This document shows, in pieces, positions 21,736-32,373 of a DNA stretch of 64,000 nt. A program made the position numbers and the translations under genes. The stretch is from Gemmatimonadota bacterium. GTDB lineage: Bacteria > Gemmatimonadota > Gemmatimonadetes > Gemmatimonadales > GWC2-71-9. The notes beneath the pieces were generated by a model. That model did not search any database. It saw only the letters and a program-made list of their open reading frames with translations, and was not told the origin of the DNA. Numbering within the stretch: the first letter of the stretch is position 1; every line of letters starts with the position of its first letter. The DNA is taken from assembly GCA_016874005.1 (NCBI GenBank), contig VGVQ01000013.1, positions 1 through 64,000 on the forward strand. Reading direction: 5' to 3'.

Positions 21736-22194
21736 ATGCGAATCGGTCCGCTGTTGACCACGTTTGTTGCCGCCGGCATGGTGAGTTGCGGCAGTGGGCT
21801 CGTCTGCGCCTGCTCCGAGCCGGGTGGGCGCTTGATCCTGCACGGGTCGGTAACGACGCCGACCGCCGGCTCCGTCGCGGGGGCGACGGTCGACGTCGCC
21901 TTGGGCATGCCGTCTCCCGTCACCTCGTCGGCCAACGATTGCGCGTTTCCCTCACCTCGCTCGATCGAGGACCCACCCCGGGCTACGGTCGACGCCGCTG
22001 GCGGCTATCGGGTCGTGCTGCTGGCGACCGCGCGGGAGCGGCGCTGTCTGAAGGTCCGGGCTGACGCGGCCACGATCGGAACGGCGGCATGGGTTGGCAT
22101 CGCCACCTTTCCGCGGCCGGGCCAGACCGATTCGATCAGGCTCGACATCGTCATCGGCGGCCCCGCGCCGGAAGCCTCCGGCCTTCGACGATGA
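21736..22194 (+). CDS. Secreted hypothetical protein with carboxypeptidase-regulatory-like fold
   Basis: N-terminal signal/lipobox-like LLTTFVAAGMVSCGSG; GSVAGATVDV...DAAGGYRVVL. Confidence 0.55.
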   Translation: MRIGPLLTTFVAAGMVSCGSGLVCACSEPGGRLILHGSVTTPTAGSVAGATVDVALGMPSPVTSSANDCAFPSPRSIEDPPRATVDAAGGYRVVLLATARERRCLKVRADAATIGTAAWVGIATFPRPGQTDSIRLDIVIGGPAPEASGLRR

Positions 22195-22281
22195 CGTTCG
22201 GGTGATGGCGCGGTGATGGCGCTCGGGTAGGTTGCCCTCGCGACCGCAATCGGTGTCGCGACACTCGACGGGGGCAACTTC

Positions 22282-23436
22282 ATGCCATACAGCGTTCCGA
22301 TCTCGGGGCTCGACCTTGCCGGCAATCTCGGCGACGTCCGGGTCACCGCGGGTTTTGCGCACACCACCGTGGGTCCGGGCGGCGGAGAACAGCGCCAGCC
22401 CGCCGTGACCCAGGACATTCCGGGGCCCACCTTCGGGGGCGGCACCGCGGTGACCTTCTCGTATCAAGGCAACTTGGCGCCGCCGCCAAGCCCCACCTGG
22501 GACATTGTTCTCTCGATCCAAGAGGTGGCCGGCATCAACTCCGGGCGGGGTTGGTTGTTCCGGAGCGAACGGCTCCAGACCGAGCCGCCATCCGACCCAC
22601 TCGAGGTGATCATCGCGCCGGAGCAGACCATCGGACCGGCGGACCTTGCCGCCGCGGTCGGCAGCCTCCCGATGGTCTCCGGCAACACCACGATCACCGG
22701 TCTCACCCTCACCATTGTCGGGACCGATATCGCCCTGACCGCCACCGGCAGCGATACCTCCCTGCCCGCAGGAGTCACCTTCACCTACTCCGCCATTCTC
22801 CGGTTGATCCCCAACGGGGATCATCGCACGGCCGATCAGCCGTTCGACCTGTCGCTCGACGGTCCATCGCTGACGTTCACCGCCGGAGTGGGGACGGGCT
22901 TCATCACCGCCATCTTGAACCTGGTGTCGGGGATGATCCTCAACGAGGTGACTCCCCGGTTGACCGCGACGGTCCGCGGTCGCCTCAACGCGGGGGTCCT
23001 GGCCGCGGTCGCCACCAGGCTCAACCGCGGGGTCCCGGCCGCGATGCCGGCCGGCGTCGTCCTCTCGATCAGGAGGCTGCGGGCCACGACGGGATCCACG
23101 GCGGCCGGGCCCGCAACCATGATCGGGGTGTTCGCGGCGTTAGGCGGGTTTGGCGGAGTGCTCAACAAGTTCCCCCCGCTCGGCGGGCAGACCAGGCCCT
23201 GCTTCATTGCCACGGCCGCCGCCGGACCGGATGCGCCGGAAGTGACGATTCTCCGCCGCTGGCGCGACGAACGGCTTCGCGCATCGATGGTCGGGTCGGC
23301 GCTGGTGCGAGTCTACCAGTCGATCTCGCCCCCGGTGGCGCGCGCCATCGCCGGGAGGCCGCACTGGCGCCGCTGGGTGAGGAAGCTCCTGGTTGGGCCG
23401 GCCGCCCGCTGGGCCGAGGCCCGGCTCCGTCGTTGA
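22282..23436 (+). CDS. Hypothetical protein with C-terminal CFI-box-like motif (CFIATAAxG)
   Basis: C-terminus CFIATAAAGPDAPEVTILRRWRDERLRASMVGSALVRVYQSISPPVARAIAGRPHWRRWVRKLL. Confidence 0.7.
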   Translation: MPYSVPISGLDLAGNLGDVRVTAGFAHTTVGPGGGEQRQPAVTQDIPGPTFGGGTAVTFSYQGNLAPPPSPTWDIVLSIQEVAGINSGRGWLFRSERLQTEPPSDPLEVIIAPEQTIGPADLAAAVGSLPMVSGNTTITGLTLTIVGTDIALTATGSDTSLPAGVTFTYSAILRLIPNGDHRTADQPFDLSLDGPSLTFTAGVGTGFITAILNLVSGMILNEVTPRLTATVRGRLNAGVLAAVATRLNRGVPAAMPAGVVLSIRRLRATTGSTAAGPATMIGVFAALGGFGGVLNKFPPLGGQTRPCFIATAAAGPDAPEVTILRRWRDERLRASMVGSALVRVYQSISPPVARAIAGRPHWRRWVRKLLVGPAARWAEARLRR

Positions 23437-23543
23437 ACGTCGGCCTGCTCGGGCGGTTGGCGGCCGGCGAGAATTCGGGCTGGCGCAGTTGCCGGACCGA
23501 TCTTTGGCCGCCAATTTCTCTGGAGACCTTCCCTGGAGCGCCG

Positions 23544-24986
23544 ATGGATATCGCACGGCTCACCTTGCTCGGGTTCGCGGTGGCACTCGCTCATCCGGTG
23601 GCCGCGCGGGGTCAGTCGGTGGCCTCCTTGCCGGAGGCCGAGCGGGCTTTCGTGGCGATCGACGAACCCACCGTCGCCTTGACCCACGTCACCTTGATCG
23701 ACGGAACCGGCTCGCCGCCCCGGAGCCACCAAACCATTCTCCTCGAGCGGGGTCGGGTTGCCTGGGTCGGGCCCGTCCAAGAAGCGGCCATTCCTCCGGG
23801 GACGCGGGTCCTCGATCTCTCCGGGCACACCGTCATCCCGGGGATGGTCGGCCTCCACAACCACACCTTCTATGGCGGGGCCCAGTGGCCCTACGTCCAC
23901 CAGCCCGTCAGCGCGCCGCGACTCTATCTGGCCAGCGGAGTCACCACGATCCGGACGACCGGGAGCAACGCTCCCTACCAGGATCTGATCCTCAAGCGCG
24001 CCATCGACCAGGGTGAGGTGGTCGGCCCACGGATGTACGTCACCGGGCCCTACCTCAACGGTCCCGGCGGCAACCACGGCATCATGCATGAGGTCACCAG
24101 TCCCCAGGCGGCCCGTCGGGTCACGGCGTACTGGGCGGCCGAAGGTGCCAGTTGGATCAAGGTCTACGACCGGATCAGTCGCGCCGAGCTGGCCGCGGTG
24201 GTCGAAGAGGCCCATCGTCACGGCGTCAAGGTCACCGGCCATCTCTGCTCGATCGGCTATCGCGAAGCGGTTGCCCTCGGGATGGACGCCGTCGAACACG
24301 GTCTCTACGCCAATCAGGAGTACGATCCCGCCAAGCGACCCGACGAGTGCCCCGGCGTCAAGATGAGCGTTTTCGAGTCGCTCGACTTGGGCGGTGAGGC
24401 GGTTCGGGCCACCTTTCGCGAGATGATCGCCAAGAAGGTCGGGATGACCTCGACCGTCGCGATCTTCGAGGGCCTCATGGCCGGCCGCCCGCCGCTCGAG
24501 CAACGGACGCTCGACGCGCTCTACCCGCCGGCCAAGGACGCCTACCTGGCGGCCCGGGCGATGCTGGCCACCCCAGCCGCGAAGTCAGTGGTGGTCACCG
24601 ACCAGGCCTTCAAGGTGCTGCTCGGGTACGAACGGGAGTTCGTCCGTGCCGGCGGGTTGTTGGCCGCCGGGGTCGACCCGACCGGGGTGGGCGGAGTGCT
24701 GCCCGGCTTCGGCGATCAGCGCAACTACGAGCTGTTCCTCGAGGCCGGGTTCAGTCCCGCCGAGGCGGTGAAGATTCTCACCGCCAACGGCGCCACCATG
24801 CTGGGCGCCGACGGCGAGTTCGGGACCGTCACCGCCGGGAAGAGCGCGGACCTGGTGGTGATTCGGGGCGACATCGTGACTCGCCCGGCCGAGATCCGCA
24901 ACGTGACGTTGGTGTTTCGCGGTGGGATCGGCTTCGACTCGACCAAGCTGATCGAGTCGGTCAGAGGCATGGTGGGGCTGCGGTAG
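23544..24986 (+). CDS. Secreted amidohydrolase family protein
   Basis: Signal peptide; VIPGMVGLHNHTFYGG (HxH), VKVTGHLCS, DAVEHGLY, AVKILTANGATMLGADGEFGTVTAGKSADLVVI. Confidence 0.9.
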   Translation: MDIARLTLLGFAVALAHPVAARGQSVASLPEAERAFVAIDEPTVALTHVTLIDGTGSPPRSHQTILLERGRVAWVGPVQEAAIPPGTRVLDLSGHTVIPGMVGLHNHTFYGGAQWPYVHQPVSAPRLYLASGVTTIRTTGSNAPYQDLILKRAIDQGEVVGPRMYVTGPYLNGPGGNHGIMHEVTSPQAARRVTAYWAAEGASWIKVYDRISRAELAAVVEEAHRHGVKVTGHLCSIGYREAVALGMDAVEHGLYANQEYDPAKRPDECPGVKMSVFESLDLGGEAVRATFREMIAKKVGMTSTVAIFEGLMAGRPPLEQRTLDALYPPAKDAYLAARAMLATPAAKSVVVTDQAFKVLLGYEREFVRAGGLLAAGVDPTGVGGVLPGFGDQRNYELFLEAGFSPAEAVKILTANGATMLGADGEFGTVTAGKSADLVVIRGDIVTRPAEIRNVTLVFRGGIGFDSTKLIESVRGMVGLR

Positions 24987-25016
24987 TCGGGCTTGCCGGA
25001 CCAATCGGCCGATGGC

Positions 25017-25538
25017 CTAACGAAGGACGACCCCGACCTGGATCCCGGGTAGCACCTGCGGGCTCCGAAAGATGGCGTTGATGGCGAGGATGGTCCCCAG
25101 AACCTGAACCGAGGTCCGCGGCCCGAGTCGGCGTTCGAAGCCGGCCAGTGGCCCAGCCCCGACCCCCAGGTAGGGATCGTCACCCTCGTCGTCGCCGCCG
25201 TAAAACGCGGTGATTCGAAGCCCGACCACCGGGGCCACCGGCCGGGTACCCGACCAGGTTTTCCGAAGGTCGAGATGAATCGCGCCATGGTCCCGCACCT
25301 CCGGGTACCGGACGTACCGGAATCCCACCCCCACACCGATTCCAGATCCAAACCGGAACTCGGGGGTGATCTCTCCGCCGAGCCCGACGTCGTTCGTCGA
25401 GGCTAGCTGGGTCAGTGAGCCGAAGGCGCCGGCCGAGATCGCCAGGCGCAACCCCCGGGCGGTTTGAGCCTGGGCCTGAGTCGACGACCCGGCCTGGAAG
25501 GCCGCGACCACCAGCAAGAACGTCAGTTGTCTCCTCAC
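25017..25538 (-). CDS. Putative outer-membrane beta-barrel protein
   Basis: Signal peptide (LTFLLVVAAFQAGSSTQAQAQ); alternating aromatic/Gly beta-strand pattern. Confidence 0.55.
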   Translation of the reverse strand: MRRQLTFLLVVAAFQAGSSTQAQAQTARGLRLAISAGAFGSLTQLASTNDVGLGGEITPEFRFGSGIGVGVGFRYVRYPEVRDHGAIHLDLRKTWSGTRPVAPVVGLRITAFYGGDDEGDDPYLGVGAGPLAGFERRLGPRTSVQVLGTILAINAIFRSPQVLPGIQVGVVLR

Positions 25539-25796
25539 GGGAACAGCGCCTCGGTTGGTTTGGCGACCAGCTTGCTCGGCCGGCGTGACTGGGGTGTGAC
25601 CCGTGGGCAGGCCGGCGTCTTGGCTGGCCGGTCGTGGCTGGGCTCCGTGCCTGGCTCGGGTAGCATGAGCGAGGTGCCGGCCACACCATGGCGATGGCGG
25701 TGCCTCGCTCGCTTCCGGGCCAAGCTCGCGTCGCCATCCAGCTCGGCTTCGCCAGCGAGCGACGCCCCCCCGTGAGCGCGGCACCCAGGCGTGGGC

Positions 25797-26333
25797 TCAG
25801 GAGCCTCCGGCGCCGGGCAGGGTCAATCGAGTGAACACCCCTGGACGTCGCGAGGCCAGGTACGCGGCACCCACTACCACTGCCGCCGAGTTGGCGACCA
25901 CGATCGACCACCACGGCAGCAGCGGCCTGATCGAGGTGCTGAGCCAACCCACGGCAAGGATGGTGACCACGAAGCCCGCCAAGATCACCCCGAGCACGGC
26001 CCGAGCCTGGCTCGGGTTGCGCTCGCCGTGCCCGACCAGCCGAACGACGACGAGGCCGATGATCAGCGACAAGGCCAGGTGGAGGGCGTTGTACTGCATC
26101 ACCGCGCCGCCGTCGAGCGCCACCGGGTACTGCAGGACCATCGGGTCGCGGAGGCCCCGAAACACGGCCCGACCGAGCAAGTTCACGGTGAACAGCGCAC
26201 CGCGAGCCGCCAGGAAGTCGAACAAGGTGTAGCATGCGGCCACCGAGGCGAACGCCAGGACGCCGACCACCAAGCCGTCGTGAGTATCACGTTGGGGTTC
26301 TGGCACCCGATCCTCCTTCGCGTTTCGATCCAA
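25797..26333 (-). CDS. Hypothetical multi-pass membrane protein
   Basis: Several hydrophobic segments (LVVGVLAFASVAACYTLF, LHLALSLIIGLVVVRLV, VILAGFVVTILAVGWL); divergent from the nirK remnant. Confidence 0.55.
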   Translation of the reverse strand: MDRNAKEDRVPEPQRDTHDGLVVGVLAFASVAACYTLFDFLAARGALFTVNLLGRAVFRGLRDPMVLQYPVALDGGAVMQYNALHLALSLIIGLVVVRLVGHGERNPSQARAVLGVILAGFVVTILAVGWLSTSIRPLLPWWSIVVANSAAVVVGAAYLASRRPGVFTRLTLPGAGGS

Positions 26334-26527
26334 CGACCTGTGGGGTGAGGTAACGATCGCGCCCGCCGGCCGAAATGTATGTGGATCCGGTTAACCCGAC
26401 ATGAAGATGCTTTTCAGCAGGCCTCGGGAGGACTCCAACTAACGATTCTGGCCTTGCGCAACGAGACCCCCAAACCTAGCGTCGAGCGGCCGCCACGATT
26501 CCTAACGTCGAACCACCTCGCTACGGA

Positions 26528-26971
26528 GTGATACCGTGGGCTCTCTACGATCGCTCGGCGCGCTGGCTGCACTCATCGCGGTCAGTGGCCGCGGCAACGC
26601 CCCCACGCCAAGCGCCACCAACGAAACCGCGCGCTGACGGCCCCGCCCCAGGTCCCACCGCCGATCACTCAACCCGCCCGGCAACCGTCGTGGTGAATCT
26701 CGAGGTCAGCGAGAAGACCATGCCGATCGCGGACGGTGTCGACTACACCTTCTGGACCTTCGGTGGCACGGTCCCGGGCTCTTTCATCCGGGTCCGCCAA
26801 GGGGACGTGGTCGAGTTCCACCTGAACAGCCACCCGAACAACGCCAACCCGCGCAGCATCGACTTGCGCGCCGTCACCGGCCCCGGGGGCGGCGCCAGCA
26901 GCTCGGTGGTCCTCTTGCTCGGATTCCCTTCGGCCGCGGCGCCAGCTCCCGACCGACCCGGGAGAGCCTAA
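26528..26971 (+). pseudogene. nirK: Decayed copper nitrite reductase (nirK-like) remnant
   Basis: [14 protein letters not shown]...[56 protein letters not shown] matches the NirK first cupredoxin domain, then truncated; signal-like start [22 protein letters not shown] is in another frame (GTG 26536). Confidence 0.75.
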
Positions 26972-29595
26972 CGTTGTCGGCCGAGATCGACCCCCCAGAT
27001 CGACCCCGCGAACTGGCCAACCGTGAACAGGACCGATTGGCCGTCGGTGGCATAGTCATCGCGAAACGAGGGTCGCCGGGGGTCGTCGAACCGGGCCACC
27101 TCGGTCACCCGGCCATCGACCATGTCTACCCGCCAGATCGAGCCGGTGCCGCCCGGCCCAACGGACCGGGCCAGCAAGGCCGGTTCGAATGGGACCCACT
27201 GAGGCCTGGTCAGCCGGGCCCCGCCGGTTTGGGCCGGCCCGGCCAGCGGCCGGCTCTCCCCTCCCTCGGGCGCGATCAGGCGAATCGTTCCCTCGGGATC
27301 GGCGAAGGCGATCCAACGGCCGTCGCTCGACCAGGTCGCCGCTGTGCCGGGTTCCGGGGTCAGAAGCCTGGGTTCGCCCCACGAGGAGTCGGGTTGCCGC
27401 TCGATGACGAATAGACGGTCGCGGAGCGCGCCGTCGCGGCGGTAGAAGACCAACCGGTTGCCGTCCGGCGACCAATGAGGCTGTTGGTCCTGGAGCGAAT
27501 CGGAAGTGATCCGTTGCACGTTGGAGCCGGTCGCCCGCATGAGGTACAGGTGGCGGACGCCCCGATCGAGGCCGTAGTAGGCGAGCTCCCTGCCGTTGGG
27601 CGACCAGGTCGGCCCGAATTGATCGGCCGAGTCGCGGGTGATCTGAAGGGGCCGTCCGGAATTGGGCCCCAGAACGAAGACGTCCTGGTTGCCTTCTCGG
27701 TTGGAGTCGTAGGCGATCCACCCCGAGCCGGGGAGCACGTCGACATCCTCGACGACCTGATCGCCCGCGGTGATCGGCTCCGCGTCCGCCATGGTCGCCG
27801 GCCGGCCGCTCCCGATCGGGAGACGCCACAGGTTCGAGGTATGCTCCAGCACCGCGACGACCAAGCCCGCGCCGTCGGCCGAGCGGCGCGCCGAATGGGG
27901 ATTGAGACCGGTGGTGAGGTGGGTCGGCTCTCCCCGGGGGCGACCGGTCCGGCTCACCGACTGGGCGTAGAGATCGCGGACGCCACCGCGATCGGCGACG
28001 TACACCACGGTGCGGTCGTCCCACCAGACCGGTGCCGCGGCGAGGGTGCTCCCGTCGGTCACGTCCACTGGCGATCCGCCGCCAACCTCGACCACCCTGA
28101 CGGTGGAGGTGGCGATGTTGCCGAGCAAACCTTCGCCGAGCGAGAACTCCCGGTTGCCGGCGACGTAGGCCAGCCGCCGGCCATCCGGCGACCAGGCCAG
28201 CGAGTGGGCCGTGCCGTCGGTGACCAGCACCGTGGCCGCGCCTCCGCCGAGGGGCCGGACTACGATCTCGGCGCCCTGGGTGTAGCCGATCGCCTGGCCG
28301 TCTGGACTCGGAGCCGGGCTCTCGGCGGGGAGCGTGGCCGAGCCGTCGACGATCGTCGAGGCGGCCCCGCCTAACGCGGGGACTCGGTAAATCGAGCCGC
28401 CCGACTGAAAGATCAGGCTGCTCCCATCGGGGAGCCACTGCGGCAGCCGGTGGTTACCCTCCACGTCTCTGGCTACCTCGATGGGGTCGCCGCCCGCGAG
28501 CTGTCGAACGAGCAGCCGGAGACCGCCGTTCGGTCCCGATACGTAGGCGAGAAGCCGGCCGTCCGGCGAGAGGGCAGGGTCCAGCTCCAACTCCGCCCCG
28601 GTGCCAAGCCGGCGGGTGGCGGTGACCGCGAGCGCCGGCTCGCCCCCGCGAGCCGCGACGAACCACCCGCTGGCGGCGAGGACCCCGGCAGCGACCACTC
28701 CCAACGCGAGCCGCCCCCGGGGCAGCGGCGCGGTGCCGATCGGGGTGGCGGCGCCGCTCGGGGTAACCATCGGCTCGAGCGCCTGGTGAAGCGCCTCCGC
28801 GCTGGGCCAACGATCCTCACGACGTTTGGCCAAACACCGGGTGACCGTTGCCGCCAGAGCCCGAGGCACGTCGAGCCGAAGCTCGTCGAGCGGCGGCGCC
28901 GTCTCGGTCAGCTGGGCGGCGAGCGTCGTGGCCGGCGAGTCGCGGATGAACGGATGGTGGCCCGCCAGCATCTCGTGCGCCACGATGCCGAGGGCATAGA
29001 CGTCGACCCGGCCGTCGACATCCGGATCGGCGGAGGCCTGTTCGGGCGCCATGTACGCCGGGGTGCCCAACGCCAAGCCGGCCGTGGTGTGCCGGTGATC
29101 TCCCGCGAAGACACCTCTAGCCACCCCGAAATCGGCCAGCAGGGCGTGCCGGCCCGAGAGCAGAATGTTCTCCGGCTTGAGGTCACGATGGACGACCCCC
29201 GCCTCGTGGGCGTAACGGAGGGCGTCGGCGATCTCGACGAGGATCCGGACCGCCTCGGGCACCGGCAGCCGCCCAACCCGAGTCAGCCGTTCGCGGAGGG
29301 ACTCTCCTTGGACGAACGGCATCACGTAGAAAGGGGAGTCGCCGATTCGACCCGAATCGAGGAGCGGAAGGATGTTCGGGTGCTGCAGGGTCGCCAGGAT
29401 GGCGATCTCGTTGCCGAACCGATCGAGGACCCCGGCCCGGGTCAGGTCCGACCGAAACACCTTGATCGCCACGGTCCGCTGATGACGGATATCCTCGGCC
29501 CTGAACACGTAGGCCATTCCGCCGTGCCCCGCGATTTCGATCAAGCGGTATCGATCGTTGACGGTCGACCCGAGAAGGGTGCCGGGTTCGGTCAT
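26968..29595 (-). CDS. Ser/Thr protein kinase with TM segment and TolB/PD40-like beta-propeller
   Basis: [66 protein letters not shown]; repeated [27 protein letters not shown] blades. Confidence 0.93.
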   Translation of the reverse strand: MTEPGTLLGSTVNDRYRLIEIAGHGGMAYVFRAEDIRHQRTVAIKVFRSDLTRAGVLDRFGNEIAILATLQHPNILPLLDSGRIGDSPFYVMPFVQGESLRERLTRVGRLPVPEAVRILVEIADALRYAHEAGVVHRDLKPENILLSGRHALLADFGVARGVFAGDHRHTTAGLALGTPAYMAPEQASADPDVDGRVDVYALGIVAHEMLAGHHPFIRDSPATTLAAQLTETAPPLDELRLDVPRALAATVTRCLAKRREDRWPSAEALHQALEPMVTPSGAATPIGTAPLPRGRLALGVVAAGVLAASGWFVAARGGEPALAVTATRRLGTGAELELDPALSPDGRLLAYVSGPNGGLRLLVRQLAGGDPIEVARDVEGNHRLPQWLPDGSSLIFQSGGSIYRVPALGGAASTIVDGSATLPAESPAPSPDGQAIGYTQGAEIVVRPLGGGAATVLVTDGTAHSLAWSPDGRRLAYVAGNREFSLGEGLLGNIATSTVRVVEVGGGSPVDVTDGSTLAAAPVWWDDRTVVYVADRGGVRDLYAQSVSRTGRPRGEPTHLTTGLNPHSARRSADGAGLVVAVLEHTSNLWRLPIGSGRPATMADAEPITAGDQVVEDVDVLPGSGWIAYDSNREGNQDVFVLGPNSGRPLQITRDSADQFGPTWSPNGRELAYYGLDRGVRHLYLMRATGSNVQRITSDSLQDQQPHWSPDGNRLVFYRRDGALRDRLFVIERQPDSSWGEPRLLTPEPGTAATWSSDGRWIAFADPEGTIRLIAPEGGESRPLAGPAQTGGARLTRPQWVPFEPALLARSVGPGGTGSIWRVDMVDGRVTEVARFDDPRRPSFRDDYATDGQSVLFTVGQFAGSIWGVDLGRQR

Positions 29596-29747
29596 CAGCG
29601 TGCTCGTTTTTTGTCGATGCCGGGGCCGGCGTCCATCGCGCACCCGGCCTGGGTTCTTCCCTTAGACGCGAGTGGCGATGGAATAGTTGCAGCGCCGCGC
29701 AACCCTTTGCCGGCGGGAAACATCCAACGACCGAGATCCGTCGTAGC

Positions 29748-32282
29748 GTGACGAAATCCGAGCAGGCCAGTTCCCCAGTTGGAGTGAACATGTCACACCT
29801 GAAGCTCGCTGTCCGGGCGCTCGTTCGCAGTCCGTTCGTCACTGCGGTCGCCATCGCCTCGCTGGCCCTCGGTATCGGGGCCAACACCGCGATTTTCTCG
29901 ATGCTGCACCTCGTCCTCCTTCGACCGGTGCCGGTGCCCGGTCCGGACCAGCTCGTCAATCTGGTCGCCCCTGGACCGAAGCAGGGGATGACGTCGTCCA
30001 ACAACGCGGGCGGGACCGAGTCGGTCCTGAGCTACCCCATGTACCGGGATCTGGAGCGCCAGCAGACCGGCCTCGCCAGCATCGCGGCCCATCGCTCCTT
30101 CAGCGCCAACGTGGGGTATCGCGGCCGGACCATTGACGGCGAGGGAACCATGGTGTCGGCGTCGTACTTCCCGACGCTGCGGCTCGCCCCCGCTTTGGGT
30201 CGATTGTTCGGGCCCGGCGACGACCAGAGAATCGGCGGCGATCTCGTCGCCGTGTTGAGCCATTCGTATTGGGAGAACCAGCTGGGAGCCGACCCGAGCG
30301 TTCTGGGCCAGTCGATCGGGATCAACGGGCAGACGATGACCATCGTCGGGGTGGCGCCACGCGGTTTCGAGGGCACCACGCTCGGAACCCAACCCCGCGT
30401 CTTCGTCCCGATCTCGATGGCGGGCAAGATGTGGAACGCACTCGATCAGTTCGAGGAGCGGAAGGCGTATTGGCTCTACGCCTTCGGCCGGACCCTTCCG
30501 GGGGTGCCGCTCGCCGCCGCCGCCGAGCGGCTCAACGCGGTGTACCGCCCGATCATCAACGACATCGAGGCACCGCTCCAGGAAAACCTGAGCGCCGAAC
30601 GGATGGCCCAATTCCGCGCCAAGCAGCTCGTCCTCGAGCCCGGAGCCAGGGGACAAACCGACCTCCAGGGAGAAGCCAAGACACCGCTGCTGATCCTGTT
30701 CTCGGTGACCGGCGTCGTCCTCCTCATCGCCTGCACCAACGTGGCCAACCTCCTGCTCGCCCGGGTCACGACCCGAAGCGGCGAGATGGCCGTGCGCGTC
30801 TCCCTCGGGGCAAGCCGTGGTCGCTTGATCGGGCAACTGCTGACCGAATCCGCCCTCCTCGCGGTCCTGGCGGGGGCCGCGAGTCTCACCGTGGCGTTGG
30901 GCACCCTGCGCCTCGTCACCGGGTTTCTTCCTCCAGACACGATGGTCGGTTTCGAGCCGCGTCTCGACGGGCCGGTGCTCCTCTTCGTCGCCGCTTTGTC
31001 CCTGGCGACCACCGCGGTCTTTGGGCTGCTCCCGGCCGTCCAGAGCACCCGTGTCGACCTGATGTCGGTGATGAACTCCGGGTCGCGGAAGTTTTCGGCG
31101 GGCCGAGGAGCGGCGGCGTTCCGCTCCGGCCTCGTCACCGGGCAGATCGCGCTCTCGATGGCGCTCCTCTGTTCGGCCGGTCTGTTCGTGCGCAGTCTGA
31201 TGAATGTCAGCCGAGTCGAGCTCGGGATTCGGCCCGACAGCCTGGTGACCTTCACGCTGGCCCCGATGCTCAATGGCTACTCCAACGCCCAAAGCCGGGT
31301 GCTGTTCCGGCGGGTCGAGGAGGAGCTGGCGGCCCTGCCAGGGGTCGAGACGGTCAGCAGTTCCATCGTCCGCCTCGTGAGCGGCAGCAATTGGGGGAAC
31401 AACGTTCGGGTCGAGGGATTCGAGATCACCGAGGACACCGACGCGAACGCCCGGTTCAACATGGTTGGGCCCGGCTATTTCCGTACCGTCGGGATGCCGT
31501 TGCTCGTTGGACGGGAGTTCACCCCAGCCGATGACGCCGGCCGCCCCGCGGTCGCCGTGGTCAACGAGGCATTCGCGCGGAAGTTCGAGCTTGGGGCCAA
31601 TCCGGTGGGCAAACGGATGAGCATGGGCTCCGAGGCGCTCGACATCGAGATCGTGGGGCTCGCCAAGGACGCCGCCTACAGCGAGGTCAAGGGGAAGGTG
31701 CCCCCGGTGTTCTTCATCCCGACCCGGCAGGACACCACGCTCGGGTTCATGTCGTACTACGTCCGGACGGCCGCGGAGCCAGCTGCGGTCCTTCGCGCCA
31801 TAGCGCCCGCCATCGCCAAACTCGACGCCAACCTGCCCGTGTCGGAGCTCAAGACGGTCCCGCAGGAGATCAAGGAGAACGTGTTCCTCGATCGTATGCT
31901 GTCGTCGTTCTCCGCCGCTTTCGCGATGCTGGCCACCCTGCTGGCGGCGGTGGGGCTCTACGGCGTTCTTGCCTACACGGTGGCGCAGCGGACTCGGGAG
32001 ATCGGGGTTCGAATGGCGCTGGGCGCCGACGCCGGGACGGTCCGAGGGCTGGTCCTGCGACAGGTCGGAAGCATGACGGCCACCGGGACGGCGATCGGGC
32101 TGATGGTGGCGGTCGGGATTGGACGACTGGCGCGGTCGATGCTGTTCGGCTTGAGCGGGGCCGACCCGATCTCGTATCTCGGCGCGGCCGTGTTCCTGGC
32201 CGCGGTGGCGCTGTTCGCGGGCTACCTCCCCGCTCGCCGGGCAGCACGAGTTCATCCGATGCAGGCGCTCCGTTACGAGTAG
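29748..32282 (+). CDS. ABC transporter permease, ADOP/MacB-like (FtsX domains)
   Basis: ALGIGANTAIFSMLHLVLLRPVP, ACTNVANLLLARVTTRSGEMAVRVSLGASRGRLIGQLLTES, TREIGVRMALGADAGTVRGLVLRQ; start may be 29790. Confidence 0.92.
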   Translation: MTKSEQASSPVGVNMSHLKLAVRALVRSPFVTAVAIASLALGIGANTAIFSMLHLVLLRPVPVPGPDQLVNLVAPGPKQGMTSSNNAGGTESVLSYPMYRDLERQQTGLASIAAHRSFSANVGYRGRTIDGEGTMVSASYFPTLRLAPALGRLFGPGDDQRIGGDLVAVLSHSYWENQLGADPSVLGQSIGINGQTMTIVGVAPRGFEGTTLGTQPRVFVPISMAGKMWNALDQFEERKAYWLYAFGRTLPGVPLAAAAERLNAVYRPIINDIEAPLQENLSAERMAQFRAKQLVLEPGARGQTDLQGEAKTPLLILFSVTGVVLLIACTNVANLLLARVTTRSGEMAVRVSLGASRGRLIGQLLTESALLAVLAGAASLTVALGTLRLVTGFLPPDTMVGFEPRLDGPVLLFVAALSLATTAVFGLLPAVQSTRVDLMSVMNSGSRKFSAGRGAAAFRSGLVTGQIALSMALLCSAGLFVRSLMNVSRVELGIRPDSLVTFTLAPMLNGYSNAQSRVLFRRVEEELAALPGVETVSSSIVRLVSGSNWGNNVRVEGFEITEDTDANARFNMVGPGYFRTVGMPLLVGREFTPADDAGRPAVAVVNEAFARKFELGANPVGKRMSMGSEALDIEIVGLAKDAAYSEVKGKVPPVFFIPTRQDTTLGFMSYYVRTAAEPAAVLRAIAPAIAKLDANLPVSELKTVPQEIKENVFLDRMLSSFSAAFAMLATLLAAVGLYGVLAYTVAQRTREIGVRMALGADAGTVRGLVLRQVGSMTATGTAIGLMVAVGIGRLARSMLFGLSGADPISYLGAAVFLAAVALFAGYLPARRAARVHPMQALRYE

Positions 32283-32373
32283 CCTCGCCGGAAACGGTCC
32301 CGAGGACTGGTTGGATCGGGCCGGGGCCGCCTTGCGCGTTCTCAAAAGGAGGCTAATAATCGGTATCATCTGA

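Noticed and set aside
22201-22222. Tandem duplication GGTGATGGCGC x2
   Set aside because: Only two 11 bp copies in a short intergenic gap; no functional support
25660-25725. Imperfect inverted repeat AGCGAGGTGCCG ... CGGTGCCTCGCT upstream of the beta-barrel gene
   Set aside because: Two mismatches, long loop, no T-tract; not distinguishable from background dyads in GC-rich DNA
29793-32369. 858 aa minus-strand ORF antisense to the ADOP permease
   Set aside because: His/Arg/Gln/Glu-rich composition, no motifs, entirely antisense to a well-supported permease
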